From contig NW_004450398.1 of assembly GCF_000321225.1 (NCBI RefSeq), forward strand, positions 2,220,340-2,284,339: DNA of 64,000 nucleotides. The letters run 5' to 3'. How positions within the stretch are numbered: position 1 is the first letter of the stretch; each line of letters opens with the position of its first letter. The notes below the pieces were generated by a model. That model worked only from the letters and a program-made list of their open reading frames with translations. It did no database searches and was not told the origin of the DNA. The DNA comes from Odobenus rosmarus divergens. Lineage: Eukaryota > Chordata > Mammalia > Carnivora > Odobenidae. A program made the position numbers and the translations under genes. Positions 48,381 to 60,200 of the stretch are shown here, in pieces.

Positions 48381-48984
48381 CTGCAGCTCCACCTTTAACC
48401 ATGGAGAGTCATGTGGGGTGAGCCCTCGGAGCACCCCCCCGCCCCCGCCGGGACCTGCTTTACCTCCTCCATGTCTGGGGGTCATGCCGGCATTGCCGTG
48501 CCCTGCTCCCAGTCAGGGGACTTCGCCAGTCCTCCCTGAAGAATACCAGTCTTGCTCCGCAGGTGGCAACAGCAGTGGCCGGGAGCAGAGGGGGCCCGAA
48601 TGAGGGCTCGGAATGATAAAATTTTGGAGAGAACTAAAGATGTGTGGACAGCAGACGGAGCCCCCGCGAGCAATGCCAAGGATAAGAAGTGTTCTTCAAA
48701 GAAGCGAAAAAGCAATCACAGCATCCCGTTTTGTTCCGCAGTTGACAACAGTTACTACGTGGTCATATGATGTTAAGGGCGGTGATCCACGTTGAGGATG
48801 GCGAGACTGTGCGGGGATGGAGGGGGTGGGTGGGGGGCGATGGTGGCAAAGAAACCCCCCCCAACCCGTGGGCAGGAAGTCAATGTTTACAGCAGAGGAA
48901 TCGAGAAGTGTAGGAATGTTGTCTGGAAATAGGGAATTCTGGGGAAAAGCACAGCTGAAGGGGTTAAAAGTGACTGCCCGGACT

Positions 48985-49000
48985 GGGGGGGGGGGGGGGG
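48985..49000. repeat. Poly(G), 16 bases, in intron 1
   Basis: An uninterrupted G run followed by TAGGGCGGGG. Confidence 0.97.
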
Positions 49001-49554
49001 TAGGGCGGGGTTTGGTTTTTCATCCCGTGCCTTTGGTTCTTTTATCTTTGGGGCTTTTTTTTTCTTTGTCATCACATGTATTACGTAGATCAAAATGTAC
49101 TTTTAAAAAAGAAGTCCTGCAAGTCTTAAGACTTGGATTTCTAGACAGGAGCTTGAAAAGCTCACTGAGCACAGCCTCCCACCTTCAGACAGGTCAACGC
49201 CCAAATCCAGGTGGCCTTTTGGAAACTGGGCTGGCCAGGCCCCTGAAGAAATCGCCCGAGGAACCGCATGGCGGCTGGCGCTGCCTGGTGTGGGTTGTGG
49301 GGCACGTGGCAGAGGCCGCAGGGAAATGCTTACTGACATTGGGAGACTGTCTCCTGTCCTCTGAGCGGTCTCCCGGTGAGGTCGAAAGGGCCGTTGGAGT
49401 GGGGGCCAGGACACGCTCCCGTCCTGACCGTGCTCCTGCTTCGCTGTGGGATCCCAGCAAGTGTGGCCCTCCCTGGTCTCAGTTACCGCCTCTGGACGAT
49501 CAGGGCTTTGAGTTTCTCAAGAGCTGTCACAGTTACACATTTTTAAAACTATGA

Positions 49555-49850
49555 ACAATAGCAAATAGCTTTCTGTGCACTGGGCACAGCAGTGAACGGG
49601 GAGATAGATAATAAGCATGGAAACAAATGAGGTATTTTGAGACCGTGAGGTCCTTGGAAGGAAATAAGCCAGGGGGACAGGAATGACCATATGGGGAGGG
49701 GGCGTGGGTACTTCATAGCAGGTGATCTGGACGCCTCTCCGAGGAGGGGGTGTTGGAATTGAGACCTAGATGGTGCAAGGGAGAGCCAGCCGAGGGTGTC
49801 AAAAGGGAGTCCTCCAGGGAACTCTGTGCCAGGGAACTGAGACCGGGCCC
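49555..49850 (-). mobile_element. L2 3' region (antisense)
   Basis: ttctgtgcactgggcacagc, gataataagcatggaaacaa and ggaattgagacctagatgg. Confidence 0.55.
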
Positions 49851-50334
49851 TGAAGCCCACAAGGACAAGGGCTAGCAAGACGGATAGGCATTCAGTATGA
49901 CATTTTGGGGAGGGGGAAGTAAATCTCTGTGAATGGCAAGGTTAAATTCGGTGCCACCTTGGGTTTGGTGGGTTGGTGTTCATGCAGCTCCCAGCCCAGG
50001 GGGCTGTGTGCTCTTCAGTGTCTCCCGAGAGGGTGTGCGGAGGGTGCAGGGGTGAAAGATGCGTGTGTGTCGTGGGAAGGGGCGCTCTGCTGGGAAGGAC
50101 CCAGGAGATGGCAGAGGCTGGTGTGTAGAGCCCAGGATTACACTTCCTGGGGAACTATGGGTGGGAATAAGTCAAAAAAGTGACATGGAGTCTTCTCCAC
50201 CCCCCGCTCCAGGCCATGCACACCAGTTGGTCCAGTAGGTCACCTTTGAAGATGGAGGATGACATAGCACCAAGTGTCTGGTAGGCTAAACTGAGTAAAA
50301 AAAAAAAAAAGTAAGAGCAAAATCAACTACAAGT

Positions 50335-50720
50335 GCATCTATTTTGACCCAGCACCCCCACTTCTAGGAATCTGCCCTTCAGATACACTGATGCAAGTGT
50401 GCAGAGAAATAAGTGTGTGTGGGGCGGGGGGGCACCTCGCTGGCTCAGTCGGTGGAGCGTGGGATCCGGATCTCAGGTTCGGGAGTTCAACAAGCCCCAT
50501 CCTGGGAGTAGAGAATAGTTAAAAATAAAATGTATAAAAAGAAAGAAAGAAAGAAATGTAAGGATGTCCACAGGCGGTGTAGTTTGAAGTAGCAGAATGT
50601 TCGGAAAGGACCTCGATGGCCATCAGTGGGGAACCAGTGGGTAGACTGTGGCGTGAGCCACACAACCCAACACCAACCCGGCAGCCATTCCAGCAGTGAG
50701 GTGGAATGGCTGAAAGAGAA
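50335..50720 (+). mobile_element. L1/HAL1 fragment (sense), split by a SINE
   Basis: ttgacccagcacccccactt with ctaggaatctgcccttcaga lies before the SINE at 50428-50555, and ggatgtccacaggcggtgt with gatggccatcagtggggaac follows it. Confidence 0.6.
50428..50555 (+). mobile_element. Short-form CAN-SINE (sense)
   Basis: Head cacctcgctggctcagtcgg, then ggttcgggagttcaac and an aaaaataaaatg plus GAAA-rich tail. It lacks the CT-rich middle. Confidence 0.8.
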
Positions 50721-50899
50721 TGATCCTGGAGGGCTGTTGGTGGGGAGAGAAGCTAGGCTGGAGAATGGGCTCTCCGCTCCACATCCTGCGCCCCACCAGC
50801 CCAGGGAAAACCGCCCCCCCGCCCCAGGAAATGGAAACTGAGGGCTCCCAGCGAGCAAACTCTCCTGCTCCCCCGCCTAGGGGAGGAGGTGTGGGGAAG

Positions 50900-50990
50900 A
50901 GCACAGCGCTGCGCAGCACGCCCTTAACGCCTGAGCTCCACCAATCCGGAAAGGGGGCGCTGGATGCCCCCTCCAATCAGGAGCGAAGGA
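50900..50990. promoter_or_regulatory. Promoter-like CCAAT/ETS cluster in EMP2 intron 1
   Basis: Within about 90 bases there is a GCTGCGCAGCACGC (NRF1-like), CCAATCCGGAAAG at 50941-50953 (a CCAAT box merged with an ETS core CCGGAA) and CCAATCAG at 50973-50980. Local CpG content is above the intron background. It sits about 3.2 kb before exon 2. It could be an alternative EMP2 promoter or enhancer, or chance. Confidence 0.3.
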
Positions 50991-51724
50991 GTGAGTGAGG
51001 GGCAGGGCAAGAGGCCAGAAGTGTCGCTCTGGTTGCAGTTACCTCCACACGGAAACCTGAAGAATGGTTCCCGGAGGAAGGGAAGTAGGAGAGTGGCCTC
51101 CGGCATAGTGGTTAGAAGGACAATTGGTGTAAAGATGCAGGAGCAAAGGGTCCCTCTTAAAGGTTCCGGGGATCTCTTCTGCTTATGAATAATTTCCTCC
51201 AAAGCCTCTGGTGAGGTCACGAGCAATGTCCTAGGTGCACAAGTTCTATCTTTTTACCCCCATTTTGTTTTTACGGGAGATCCAGGCATCATCATGGGGG
51301 AGCACCAGGTAGTTGGCATTTACTTGGCCTAATTTTCCTGGACATCTACCAGTTCAAAACAATCTGTATGCCCCTCGATCTTTCTCTGGACTCAATCAAG
51401 ACCTCTTGTAAAAACTTACTGTCTTCTCTGCAGGAGCTCCTTCCTAATGTCTGGCATTCCAGCTGAACTCACTCCCAGGTGTTAAAGCAGTGCCTCCCAG
51501 ACATTAGGCATTTGAGAACCACCCTCAGGATTTTCGTTAACACTGAAGGCCACCTGTCCTTTTATTTACATAATAGTTTTCTTAAATGACTCACTTTTAA
51601 AACTTGAAACTTGTCTATAAATAGCATTACTTCTTATAAGAAGAAAGAACCTTAAAAATAAATGTAATAAAATCTAAACAACATTGTTAAATTCTAGCTA
51701 CACTGTGACCTGCCTAAAGTTCTT

Positions 51725-51804
51725 NNNNNNNNNNNNNNNNNNNNNNNNNNNNNNNNNNNNNNNNNNNNNNNNNNNNNNNNNNNNNNNNNNNNNNNNNNNN
51801 NNNN
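51725..51804. other. Assembly gap (80 N) at a CCTTT repeat
   Basis: The run of N is followed at once by CCTTT pentamers, so the gap almost certainly lies inside the same simple repeat. Confidence 0.99.
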
Positions 51805-51892
51805 CCTTTCCTTTCCTTTCCTTTCCTTTCTTCCCCCTCCCTTTCCCTTTCCCTTTTCTCTTCTCTTCTTTCTCTTTCTCTTCTTTTCTCTA
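51805..51892. repeat. CCTTT / pyrimidine-rich simple repeat
   Basis: CCTTT pentamers grading into TTTCC- and TCTTC-rich sequence just after the N gap. Bases 51,895-52,270 hold nothing recognised. Confidence 0.95.
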
Positions 51893-52278
51893 AATGGCAA
51901 TTGTTTGAGACAGGCTAGCACCAAACTGGGTCTCTTTCCTTGTTGGACTCAGAAGGATTAGAATGGGGACTTTCTCACTATGTGGTTCAGTGTTATTTAA
52001 TGCCATATCAATCAATGTTCCAACCAAAATCATGCCCTATAGCATTTGAATTCCACACTTTGGAGAAAACTGAGTTACAGCCTTTCCCCCCACTCTTCTG
52101 GAAAGTTTTAGTTATGTGTCCATATGCTTTTGTGTCATCTGACCTGGATAACATATGAGGTCCGTTATCACCCTGGTGTTTATGACCCTGCCTGATTAGG
52201 TTGGCTTTTTGACAAGGGTCAGAAATGTGTCTGTTTGGGGGCAGCCTATGATGACAGTTAAGAATGATGCAGGTGTGG

Positions 52279-52452
52279 GGCGCCTGGGTGGCTCAGTAGG
52301 TTAAGCATCTGCCTTCAGCTCAGATCATGATCTCAGGGTCCTGGGATTGATTCCCCATGTTGGCTCCACACTCAGCGGGAAGTCTGCTTCTCCCTCTCCC
52401 TCTGCCCCTCCCCTCACTCGTTCTCTCTTTCTAATAAATAATTTTAAAAAAA
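52279..52452 (+). mobile_element. CAN-SINE (sense)
   Basis: Head ggcgcctgggtggctcagta, CT-rich middle and taataaataattttaaa tail. ATGATGCAGG occurs at 52264-52273 and 52454-52463 as a target-site duplication. Bases 52,465-53,350 hold nothing recognised. Confidence 0.9.
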
Positions 52453-53358
52453 GATGATGCAGGCATAAATAAAGGAGCATTTGTCCCTTTAAAAAGAGTT
52501 GAAAGAATCTTTGAGCTGGTTCGTTGGGTTCTTCTAAGTGATGATGTGCAGAATCACAGCTGGGACTGCTCAGGCTGAGCTCTGCAGCCGAGGCTCCTGG
52601 CTGGTTGTTAGTGAGTCCTGGGTCTTATGGAGTCACCCTGTGTGAGCCCACGAGCGTCTGTCCCCATGACGGAATGATAATGAGTCCCATGAGTGAGAGT
52701 AAGCATGGTCAGAGAGGTCAAGCCCTCGTGTATGAATGCCTTCGGCAACTTCTGAGGAGCCCTCCAGTGTCACTTTTCAAAACCAGACACAACCTCAGTT
52801 CTTTTGCAAGATTTCCAATTTTACTTTGCAGTCCCTTCCTATTGCATATTATTCAGACTGTCCAGCCATACCAAAAAAGCTTACCCCAAAATATCCGTGG
52901 TTTAACACCCAGAGGTTTAATTTGTCCATCACAGTATCTGTCCAAAGTGGGAGGCTTTGATGAATTGTGGCTGCACCATGCCAGCCACTTCGTAGGGGAG
53001 GGATGTGGGAGAACTCACATCTGCTCTTCAGCGCGGAAATGACGTGCGCCAGGCTTGCTTGCAGCCCATTGCCCAGAATGAGTCACAAGGCTCCACCCTC
53101 ACTGCAGGGGAGGCTGGGAAATGCCGTCCTCCCAGGCCCTGGGAGAGGGAAATGAACCAGCTGCTGCAGGCCATTCACTGTGTCTTCATTTTGTGGTTAG
53201 ATGTTGTTCAAATAGGGGTAGATGTCAAGAGAAGGGGTGTTTGGGGATTAATTTGACAAATGGTCATATCATTAGGAAATAGTTTCATGTTGGGATTGAT
53301 TTTGCTTTGTTAGGCACCATTGCTGGGATACTGAATACTAGGACTGAGCTCCCTGCCT

Positions 53359-53378
53359 CCCCCCCCCCCCCCCCCCCC
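53359..53378. repeat. Poly(C), 20 bases, in intron 1
   Basis: An uninterrupted C run about 840 bases before the EMP2 start codon. Confidence 0.97.
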
Positions 53379-53672
53379 GCCGGGCTGTGAGCCCCCCAGG
53401 GCATGGCCACCATTGCCTGGTGGGTGGGGGCTCGGGAGCAGCCTTTTAGGACATACAGAGCCGCTCCTTCCTGCCCTGGCGCCCGCATGCAGCGGGCCGC
53501 TCGGAAGAGGGGCAATGCTTTTCTGACTTCGGGATTTGAATTGGTCCTCACCTGTCCTCCACAAGGAATATTTGGCATCTGGATGCCACAAGGAGCATCT
53601 CCTCGCACCAGATTTTGTCTGGTAAAATCTCTCCAGGGGAGGAATGATGAGAAGAGCAGTTTTCGATTTTCT

Positions 53673-53860
53673 TTTTTTTTTTTAAGATTTTATTTATTTA
53701 GTGAGAGAGAGAGTGCAAGTGTAGGGAGGGGCAGAGGGAGAGAGAGAGAATCCCAAGCAGACTCCCTGCTGGGTGCGGAGCCTGACTGAGGGTGAGACCA
53801 TGACCTGAGCAGAAATCAAGAGTCGGCTGCTTAACCAGCTGAGCCACCCAGGCGCCGTGG
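53673..53860 (-). mobile_element. CAN-SINE (antisense), left arm of an inverted pair next to exon 2
   Basis: T-tract, taagattttatttatttagt, ending gctgagccacccaggcgcc. Flanked by TTTTCGATTTTCT (53660-53672) and TTTTTGATTTTCT (53861-53873). Confidence 0.93.
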
Positions 53861-53899
53861 TTTTTGATTTTCTAAAACCCCACTAAAAATTGCCTGTTT

Positions 53900-54092
53900 T
53901 GGGGGTGCCTGGGTGGCTCAGTCGTTAAGCGTCTGCCTTCGGCTCAGGTCATGATCCCAGGGTCCTGGGATCGAGCCCCGCATTGGGCTCCCTGCTCGGC
54001 GGGAAGCCTGCTTCTCCCTCTCCCACTCCCCCTGCTTGTGTTCCCTCTCTCGCTGTGTCTCCCTCTGTCAAATAAATAAAATCTTAAAAAAT
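53900..54092 (+). mobile_element. CAN-SINE (sense), right arm of an inverted pair next to exon 2
   Basis: Head gtgcctgggtggctcagtcg, gtcctgggatcgagccccgc and tail caaataaataaaatctt plus A. It is close to what I recall of the arctoid consensus and so probably fairly young. AATTGCCTGTTT (53888-53899) and AATTGCCCGTTT (54093-54104) flank it. Exon 2 starts 57 bases after the second duplication. Confidence 0.93.
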
Positions 54093-54161
54093 AATTGCCC
54101 GTTTATCATTTAATTTTGTTCTGCCATTGACGAATGTATTTCTGTCTTGCACCCCCTTTAG

Positions 54162-54292
54162 CATCTCTCTCTGGGCTTTAAGCGTGACCCCTCGCCCCGC
54201 CACGCCCTCTGAAAATGTTGGTGCTCCTGGCTTTCATCATTGTCTTCCACATCACTTCCGCTGCTTTGCTGTTCGTCGCCACCATCGACAAT
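54162..54292 (+). other. EMP2: EMP2 exon 2 (5' UTR tail and residues 1-26)
   Basis: The likely acceptor is CCCCCTTTAG ending at 54161, with a good branch-point candidate TTGAC at 54127-54131 (A at 54130). A second AG ends at 54182 and could serve as an alternative acceptor; both lie before the ATG at 54215, so the protein would be unchanged. The exon ends with AAT followed by the donor GTAAGT at 54293 (phase 0). It encodes the first membrane segment. An inverted SINE pair lies just upstream, and its last target-site duplication ends at 54104. Confidence 0.92.
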
Positions 54293-57200
54293 GTAAGTCC
54301 CTTTTCCTTCTGACCATCCCACAACCCCTGCATCCTGCAGTCTATAGAAGCAGGATTGAGAACTTCCCCAAGGTGATTAGGATATTGGGTTGTCCTCCCT
54401 ATGGAGACATCTTGGGTTAGGCCCAAGGACTCGGCCTATATGTGGAGGCTTGGAGGGCCCCATGGTTAGGTCTGGATGCGCAGGGACTTGGCTTCTCTCA
54501 TCCCTGATTCCCCCACAGAGCCTGGTGTGGTACCTTGGGTGTAGAAAGCTCTTTGAGGATGCTGCTTGGATTCAACCCTCCTCTAGATAAATTTCTCAAC
54601 CTCAGCACTGTGCCATTTGGGGCTGGATTATGCTTTGCTCTGGGGCCATCCTGTGCACTGTGGGAGGCTTAGCAGCATCTTTGGTCCCAGCCCACTAGAT
54701 GGCAAGCACTCCTACTCCGACTTGTGACAACCAAAAATGTCTTTGGAGACGGCCAAATGTCCTGAGGGGGAGCAAAACCACCCTCAGTTGAGGACCACTG
54801 CCCAAGATCCCCCAGGTGACCCATCCCAGGTGCTGCCCCTCCTGCCTTTGCCTTCTTCTTATAAATCAGGAACCCAATTGATAGTCACCTCGCCATGCCC
54901 TCCCTAGCGACGGCCCATGCTCCCCTGAAAAACTGAACTTTTTACTTAAGTATCCAGTTTGCAGCCATATGGCAGGAATGCATTTGATAAATGACCTGTT
55001 GGTATAGATTAATATCTCTCCTGGCAGGAAATGAAGCTTTGTACCAGAGGTCCTCAATGGCCCCCACCTTGATCCAAAGGCCTGGCTTCAATCCTGATCA
55101 TTTCAACCTCAGAGGCATTTAGAGTCAGGAACACTGCTCCAGAAGCCCCCGAGTACACCTCACGAGTGAGCACCATCTCTGCCTACATCTAGGACTCCTG
55201 TTGATAATCATCCCATAACAACATAGACCGTCACAACACCTGCCACTTAGGGAGAGCTCCTGGCCAGGTCCTAGGCCCTTTTATGTGCATCATCTCCTTT
55301 GGTTCTCAGCTCAAGCCTACGAGATCGGCCCTCTTCTGGCATGATGAGGGAACTGGGTTACTGATGAGGGAACTGGGCCTCAGGGCAATTTTGACACCTG
55401 TGGACTTTATGCAGCAGTAAGTGGCAGATGAGGGTTACTGATGAGGGAACTGGGCCTCAGGGCAATTTTGACACCTGTGGACTTTATGCAGCAGTAAGTG
55501 GCAGAACTGGGATCCGAACCACTCCCGACCCTAGATCCCGTAAGGGAGGTAAATGCAGTGATCCATTTGGGTTCCTGAAGGTTCTCGAAGTGAGTGGCCA
55601 GGGCAGAGATCACACTGATGCTGTGGCTTCAAGTATTTGGGGCTGTCATTATCCAGAGGACCCGCGCTCGGTGAAATAAATGGTAGTGAGTGTTCTTTCA
55701 GAGTCTCCTTTTTCTGTGCCTTGCGATTACCCCTAAGGGATCCTGAAAGGGTCCCAGAGAGGGTGAAAGGGACAGACAGACATTAGGGGCAGAAAAGCCA
55801 TCAGCCCCAGCACCCGTTAATCCTTTGGGGTACCCCTGGGTGCTTGTGTTGTGCACTTACGAGAAGACACGGACCGGCCTTGTGTTTGCCCGTCAGGGAG
55901 CCAGAGGGTGTCCTTGTGAGTTAGGAATTGCGCCTGACATGTAGCCAGCACATGGTGGGAGTTCAATGAACGTCGGTTGCTGGAGGATGGGAGGGGGATA
56001 TTCCTGTCTTTGGGTGGATAGGAAGGCAGAAGGAGGGCCCCCTGGGGGCAGGGAGCTGCAGAAGCCCAGAGAGGAAGCATGCGATTGGACTGAAAGCAGG
56101 AGAGTTTTTCTGATCATTCCCTCTGTACCAGGCCTTGCCCCTGGATTTCAGCCTCTCTCAGCCCCCTGACATCGCCCCTATAGTTGATGTGGATCTACCA
56201 CCGTGCACGCTTGTGACCACCCATTGAGCCTTATCCGCGCTCCTACGCCCTGGGAAGGCCCGGTCCCCCGGCCCGTGTCTTACTTTTCAGCCACCCCACA
56301 GCATGGGTCTCCTGGGGGAGCCTGTTGGAAATGCAGAATCCCAGGCCCCACCCCAGACCTCTCAAATCAGAATCTGCATTTTAACCCGACTCCCCGGTGA
56401 CTCGCATGCACGTAGCAGATGGAGAAGCGCTGGTCCCGAATATCGATTTACCACTGTGCTTCGCGCCTGAGTAGAAGTCAGTGTTTCCATGGTTAACCAA
56501 GAGCCCCTCCCTGTGTTTCTGTTTGTGTTTATAGGCCTGGTGGGTAGGAGAAGAGTTTTTTGCAGATGTCTGGAGAGTGTGTGTCAACAACACGAATTGC
56601 ACAGAAATTGATGCGAACTTTCAGGGTGAGTGCCAAGCTGATACGGAACACCTCAGCTCAGGCTGAGGGCTCCCCTGTTCTCTGCTTTCATACCTGGAGG
56701 GGCCTGGCCGAGTGCTCAGTGCAAGCTGGAGACAGGAGGGGTGTGCAGAAACCAAGGGCTAGGGGTGCACACCCTTCCCCTCTCTGTTTCTGGGCCCAGC
56801 AGAGCTTCTGTGCCTCACAGGCGCTGGCAGATCTGGTGTCCTGTGAGGCCTCTCATCCTGCTTTGTGCACGGCCACCTTCTTCTTAGAGGGTGGAGGGCA
56901 GAGAGCAGAACCAGCTGCTGTGTCTCTTCATCTGGGCACTCATCCCATTCACGAGTTCTTCGCCCTCATGACCTGGTTACCCCCTAAAGGCCCCATGTCC
57001 CAATGCCATCCCGTTGGGGGTTAGGATTTCGATAATAGGGATTTGAAGGAGATGTAAGCGGTCCGCAGCAATCCATATTTGCACCATCACCTGGGGTGTT
57101 GAAAATACGGGTTCCTGGTGCCCGCCCCAGAACCACTGGGCTGTAATCTCAGGGGGAGAGGTCTAGGAGTCTGTTTTTTATTTTTTAGGAATCTGTATTT

Positions 57201-60200
57201 TCAACAAGCCCCCAGGTGATTTCTGAGATCGGGCAAATGTGCAGAACACCACTCTTAGCCAGAGGGTCACAACCTTGGCCCCACATTGGACTTGCCTGGG
57301 GAACCTTACCCCGCTCACCCCCATGCCTGATTCCAACACCAGAGATTCTGATTTATTTCCTCTCTGTGTAGCATGCTGGATTTTTATTTTTAACGGAGCT
57401 ATAATTCACGAACAAGAAACTGCGTACTTCTTAAGGGCTCGGCTTAAAGAGTTTTGACAATTATATGTACGGCCACGTAACCACCATCCAAAGCAAGATA
57501 GAGAACTTCCCCATCACCCTAGAAAGTTCCCCTGGGCCCATTTCCACTTGTTTTCCGTGAGCCCTTTCCTGAGGGCAACCATTTCTGACTTCTGTCACCG
57601 TAGTCTGTTCTTGGACTTAATACAGATGGAGTCGTACAATGTGTATTTGTGTGTGTGGGGGCCGGGTTTCTTTCCTCAACATAAGGAATGGGGCGAGGGC
57701 CTAGGTGCTCTGTGGGTGACCCTCACGTGCAGCCAGGATGAACCAGGATCCGTTGCTCGAAGCATTTCAGGAAGTACTTAGGAATTACACTTCCCTCTGG
57801 CCCGTTTCAGGCAAACTTGGGGAAGAAGGAGAAGCTTCGTTCTTAGGTTTCCCTGTGCAACTTTGGCCACTGTCCCTGCACCTCTCTTAGCTGCGTCCTG
57901 GTGATAACATTCAGCCCTTACACGGGACTCCCCCTTTTTGCAGCACCCCCAAAATCCTTGAATGAATTCCTTGTACTTCCCCTGCCTATGTGGTGGGGAG
58001 GAGTCTCAGGTGAGGAGACTGAGAACCACGAAGGGGGCTCCAGTCTGTGCACTTGACCCCTTCTCTGTGCCTCTGTCATGTGGCTTCTGCTCTGTCCTTC
58101 CCGTGTGCAGCGCCCTCTGTCCCAGACTGGCTCCTTTCTCTGCTGAGACTTCCCTCTGCTGAGCCCCGCTCTCCAAGGCTAATCTGAGAAGCCTTGGCTT
58201 CTCTTTTCCTAAGTAGCAGTCACAAGGCTAACTGTCTTCTTTTCAGGAGGTATTAGGTAGTCCACAGAGCACTTTCTGAAGGTCACTCAGCCCCGTGAGC
58301 CCCAAATCCCCAAGAGTCCCTCTGGAGACCCCTAATCCTGACCCATCCATCCTGACCTTCCGAACCAGAATCTGCCAGGCTGGAACCTGAGGGTCTGTAC
58401 TTATAAAAAAAAAAAAAAAAATTCCCCAACCATGAGCCATGCCTTTGGGGGCAATACCCAGACTGAGAAGAATGACAGAGCAGGTGGTTCTCACTCCATT
58501 TTCCAGAAAAGGACGGTGGGGACCATCTGGTCCAGTGCTCAGATGGACGCTGTGGGGGAGGGGATGTTGTGACCACCCCTTGGCTCTTCTTGTGCTCATA
58601 CTGTGCAGACGTACTTCTGCCTCCTGTCGTCCCCACTCTGGACCTGTCCCTGTCACTGTGTCCCCCTGAGGGGCCCGGGGGTCTGCGGTCCTCAGTCACG
58701 CGCTCTCGTCCTCTCCCCACAGATTACCCCACGATGCAGGCGGTCCAGGCCACCATGATCCTGTCCACCATTCTCTGCTGCATTGCCTTCCTGATCTTCG
58801 TGCTCCAGCTCTTCCGCCTCAAGCAGGGAGAGAGGTTCGTGCTAACCTCCATCATCCAGCTCATGTCATGTAAGTACAAGGACGGGCTTCCTGGAATAAG
58901 CATTCCCTTCCCAGCCACCGCAAGTAGGAGCCAAGAGCAGTGCAGCGGGTGAGGATTTGGAAAGGAAAGCCAGCCGCCATGCTGTGGCAGGACATTTTCT
59001 ACCTCAGAGTCTGGATTTAGTTAGAGGGTCAGGGCAGGCGTGCCGAAGACATGAAGCCTGAGCCAGGATCTGTAGGGTAAGTAGGAGTTGCCATCAAGAA
59101 TGTGCTATCTTGGTAGGGAGGGAAGAGGCCCAGGGTCCCCAAGGAAGATCAGGGTACTTGACCTCATCCTGCCACTAACATCCGTTGGTGATTCACTCAG
59201 GATGCTTTTGACTTCAAGTAAGAGGAAAATCCAATTAACAATGACTTCAACCACAAAGACCTTTACTTTTCTGATACAACAAAGAGCTGGAAGGTGGAAG
59301 GTGCCATTGTTCGTTTGGCAGCTCAGCAGCATCAAGAACCTCCACTTGATCCTTTGATGATCTCATCTTCAGAGTGTCAGTGATGACCTCCTCACGGCCC
59401 CTAAAAGGCTGCTGCAGCTCCAGACATTCCTCCTGACATAACAGTATCTGAAACAATAAACAAGGGAAAGCACAGCAACAAAAAACGCTTCCTCCCCACC
59501 CCCATCTCTGTCTTTCCAGGGAGTAATATTTTTCACTGAAGGATTTTTCTGTGGCCAGAACTGGGACACATGTGGATCCATAAACTGTTATAAAGATTTT
59601 TTTTTTTTTTTTTTTTGACAGAGAGATAGTGAGAGCAGGAACACAAGCAGGGGGCGTGAGAGAGGGAGAAGCAGGCTTCCCGCCGAGCAGGGAGCCCGAT
59701 GTGGGACTCGATCCCAGGACCCCGGGATCATGACCTGAGTCGAAGGCAGACGCTTAACGACTGAGCCACCCAGGCACCCCATAAACTATTATAAGTAAAC
59801 AGGAACAGGATTGCCTGGAGGTGGGGGGTGGTTAGCAGAGTCTGGTCCATGGGCCAAATCTGGTTCACTGCCTTGTTTTGTAAATAGCATTTTACTAGAA
59901 CATAGCCCCGCTCGCTCATTCGCATATTGCCTGTGGCTACGTCCACGCCGCCACCACCACGGCTGAGCTGAGTAGTTGGGACAGAGATTGTATGTGGTGC
60001 ACAGACCCTAAACTGTTCTCTGTCTGGTTGACCCATGGCTTAGACCAGTTATGACTTAGCCCCTGGCCTGGATATCCAGCCACCCAAGCAAAATCGGGCT
60101 CAGCTAGCAACAAGCGGGAAGAGAAGCCATCCAGGTGGGCAGCCATGACCTGCCACGGAATATTAGCCGTGATCTTTCCCATGGACTAAAATAAATACCC

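Noticed and set aside
48817..49554. 245-residue plus-strand open frame
   Set aside because: It crosses the poly(G) run, has no family resemblance and lies within EMP2 intron 1.
54183..54214. Exon 2 starting after the second AG (54182)
   Set aside because: Kept only as an alternative: the AG at 54161 is the first one after the best branch point and has a better pyrimidine tract. The protein is the same either way.
58569..58952. Single 127-residue frame containing the conserved EMP2 middle
   Set aside because: It is exon 4 read through its intron borders; the spliced EMP2 model explains it.
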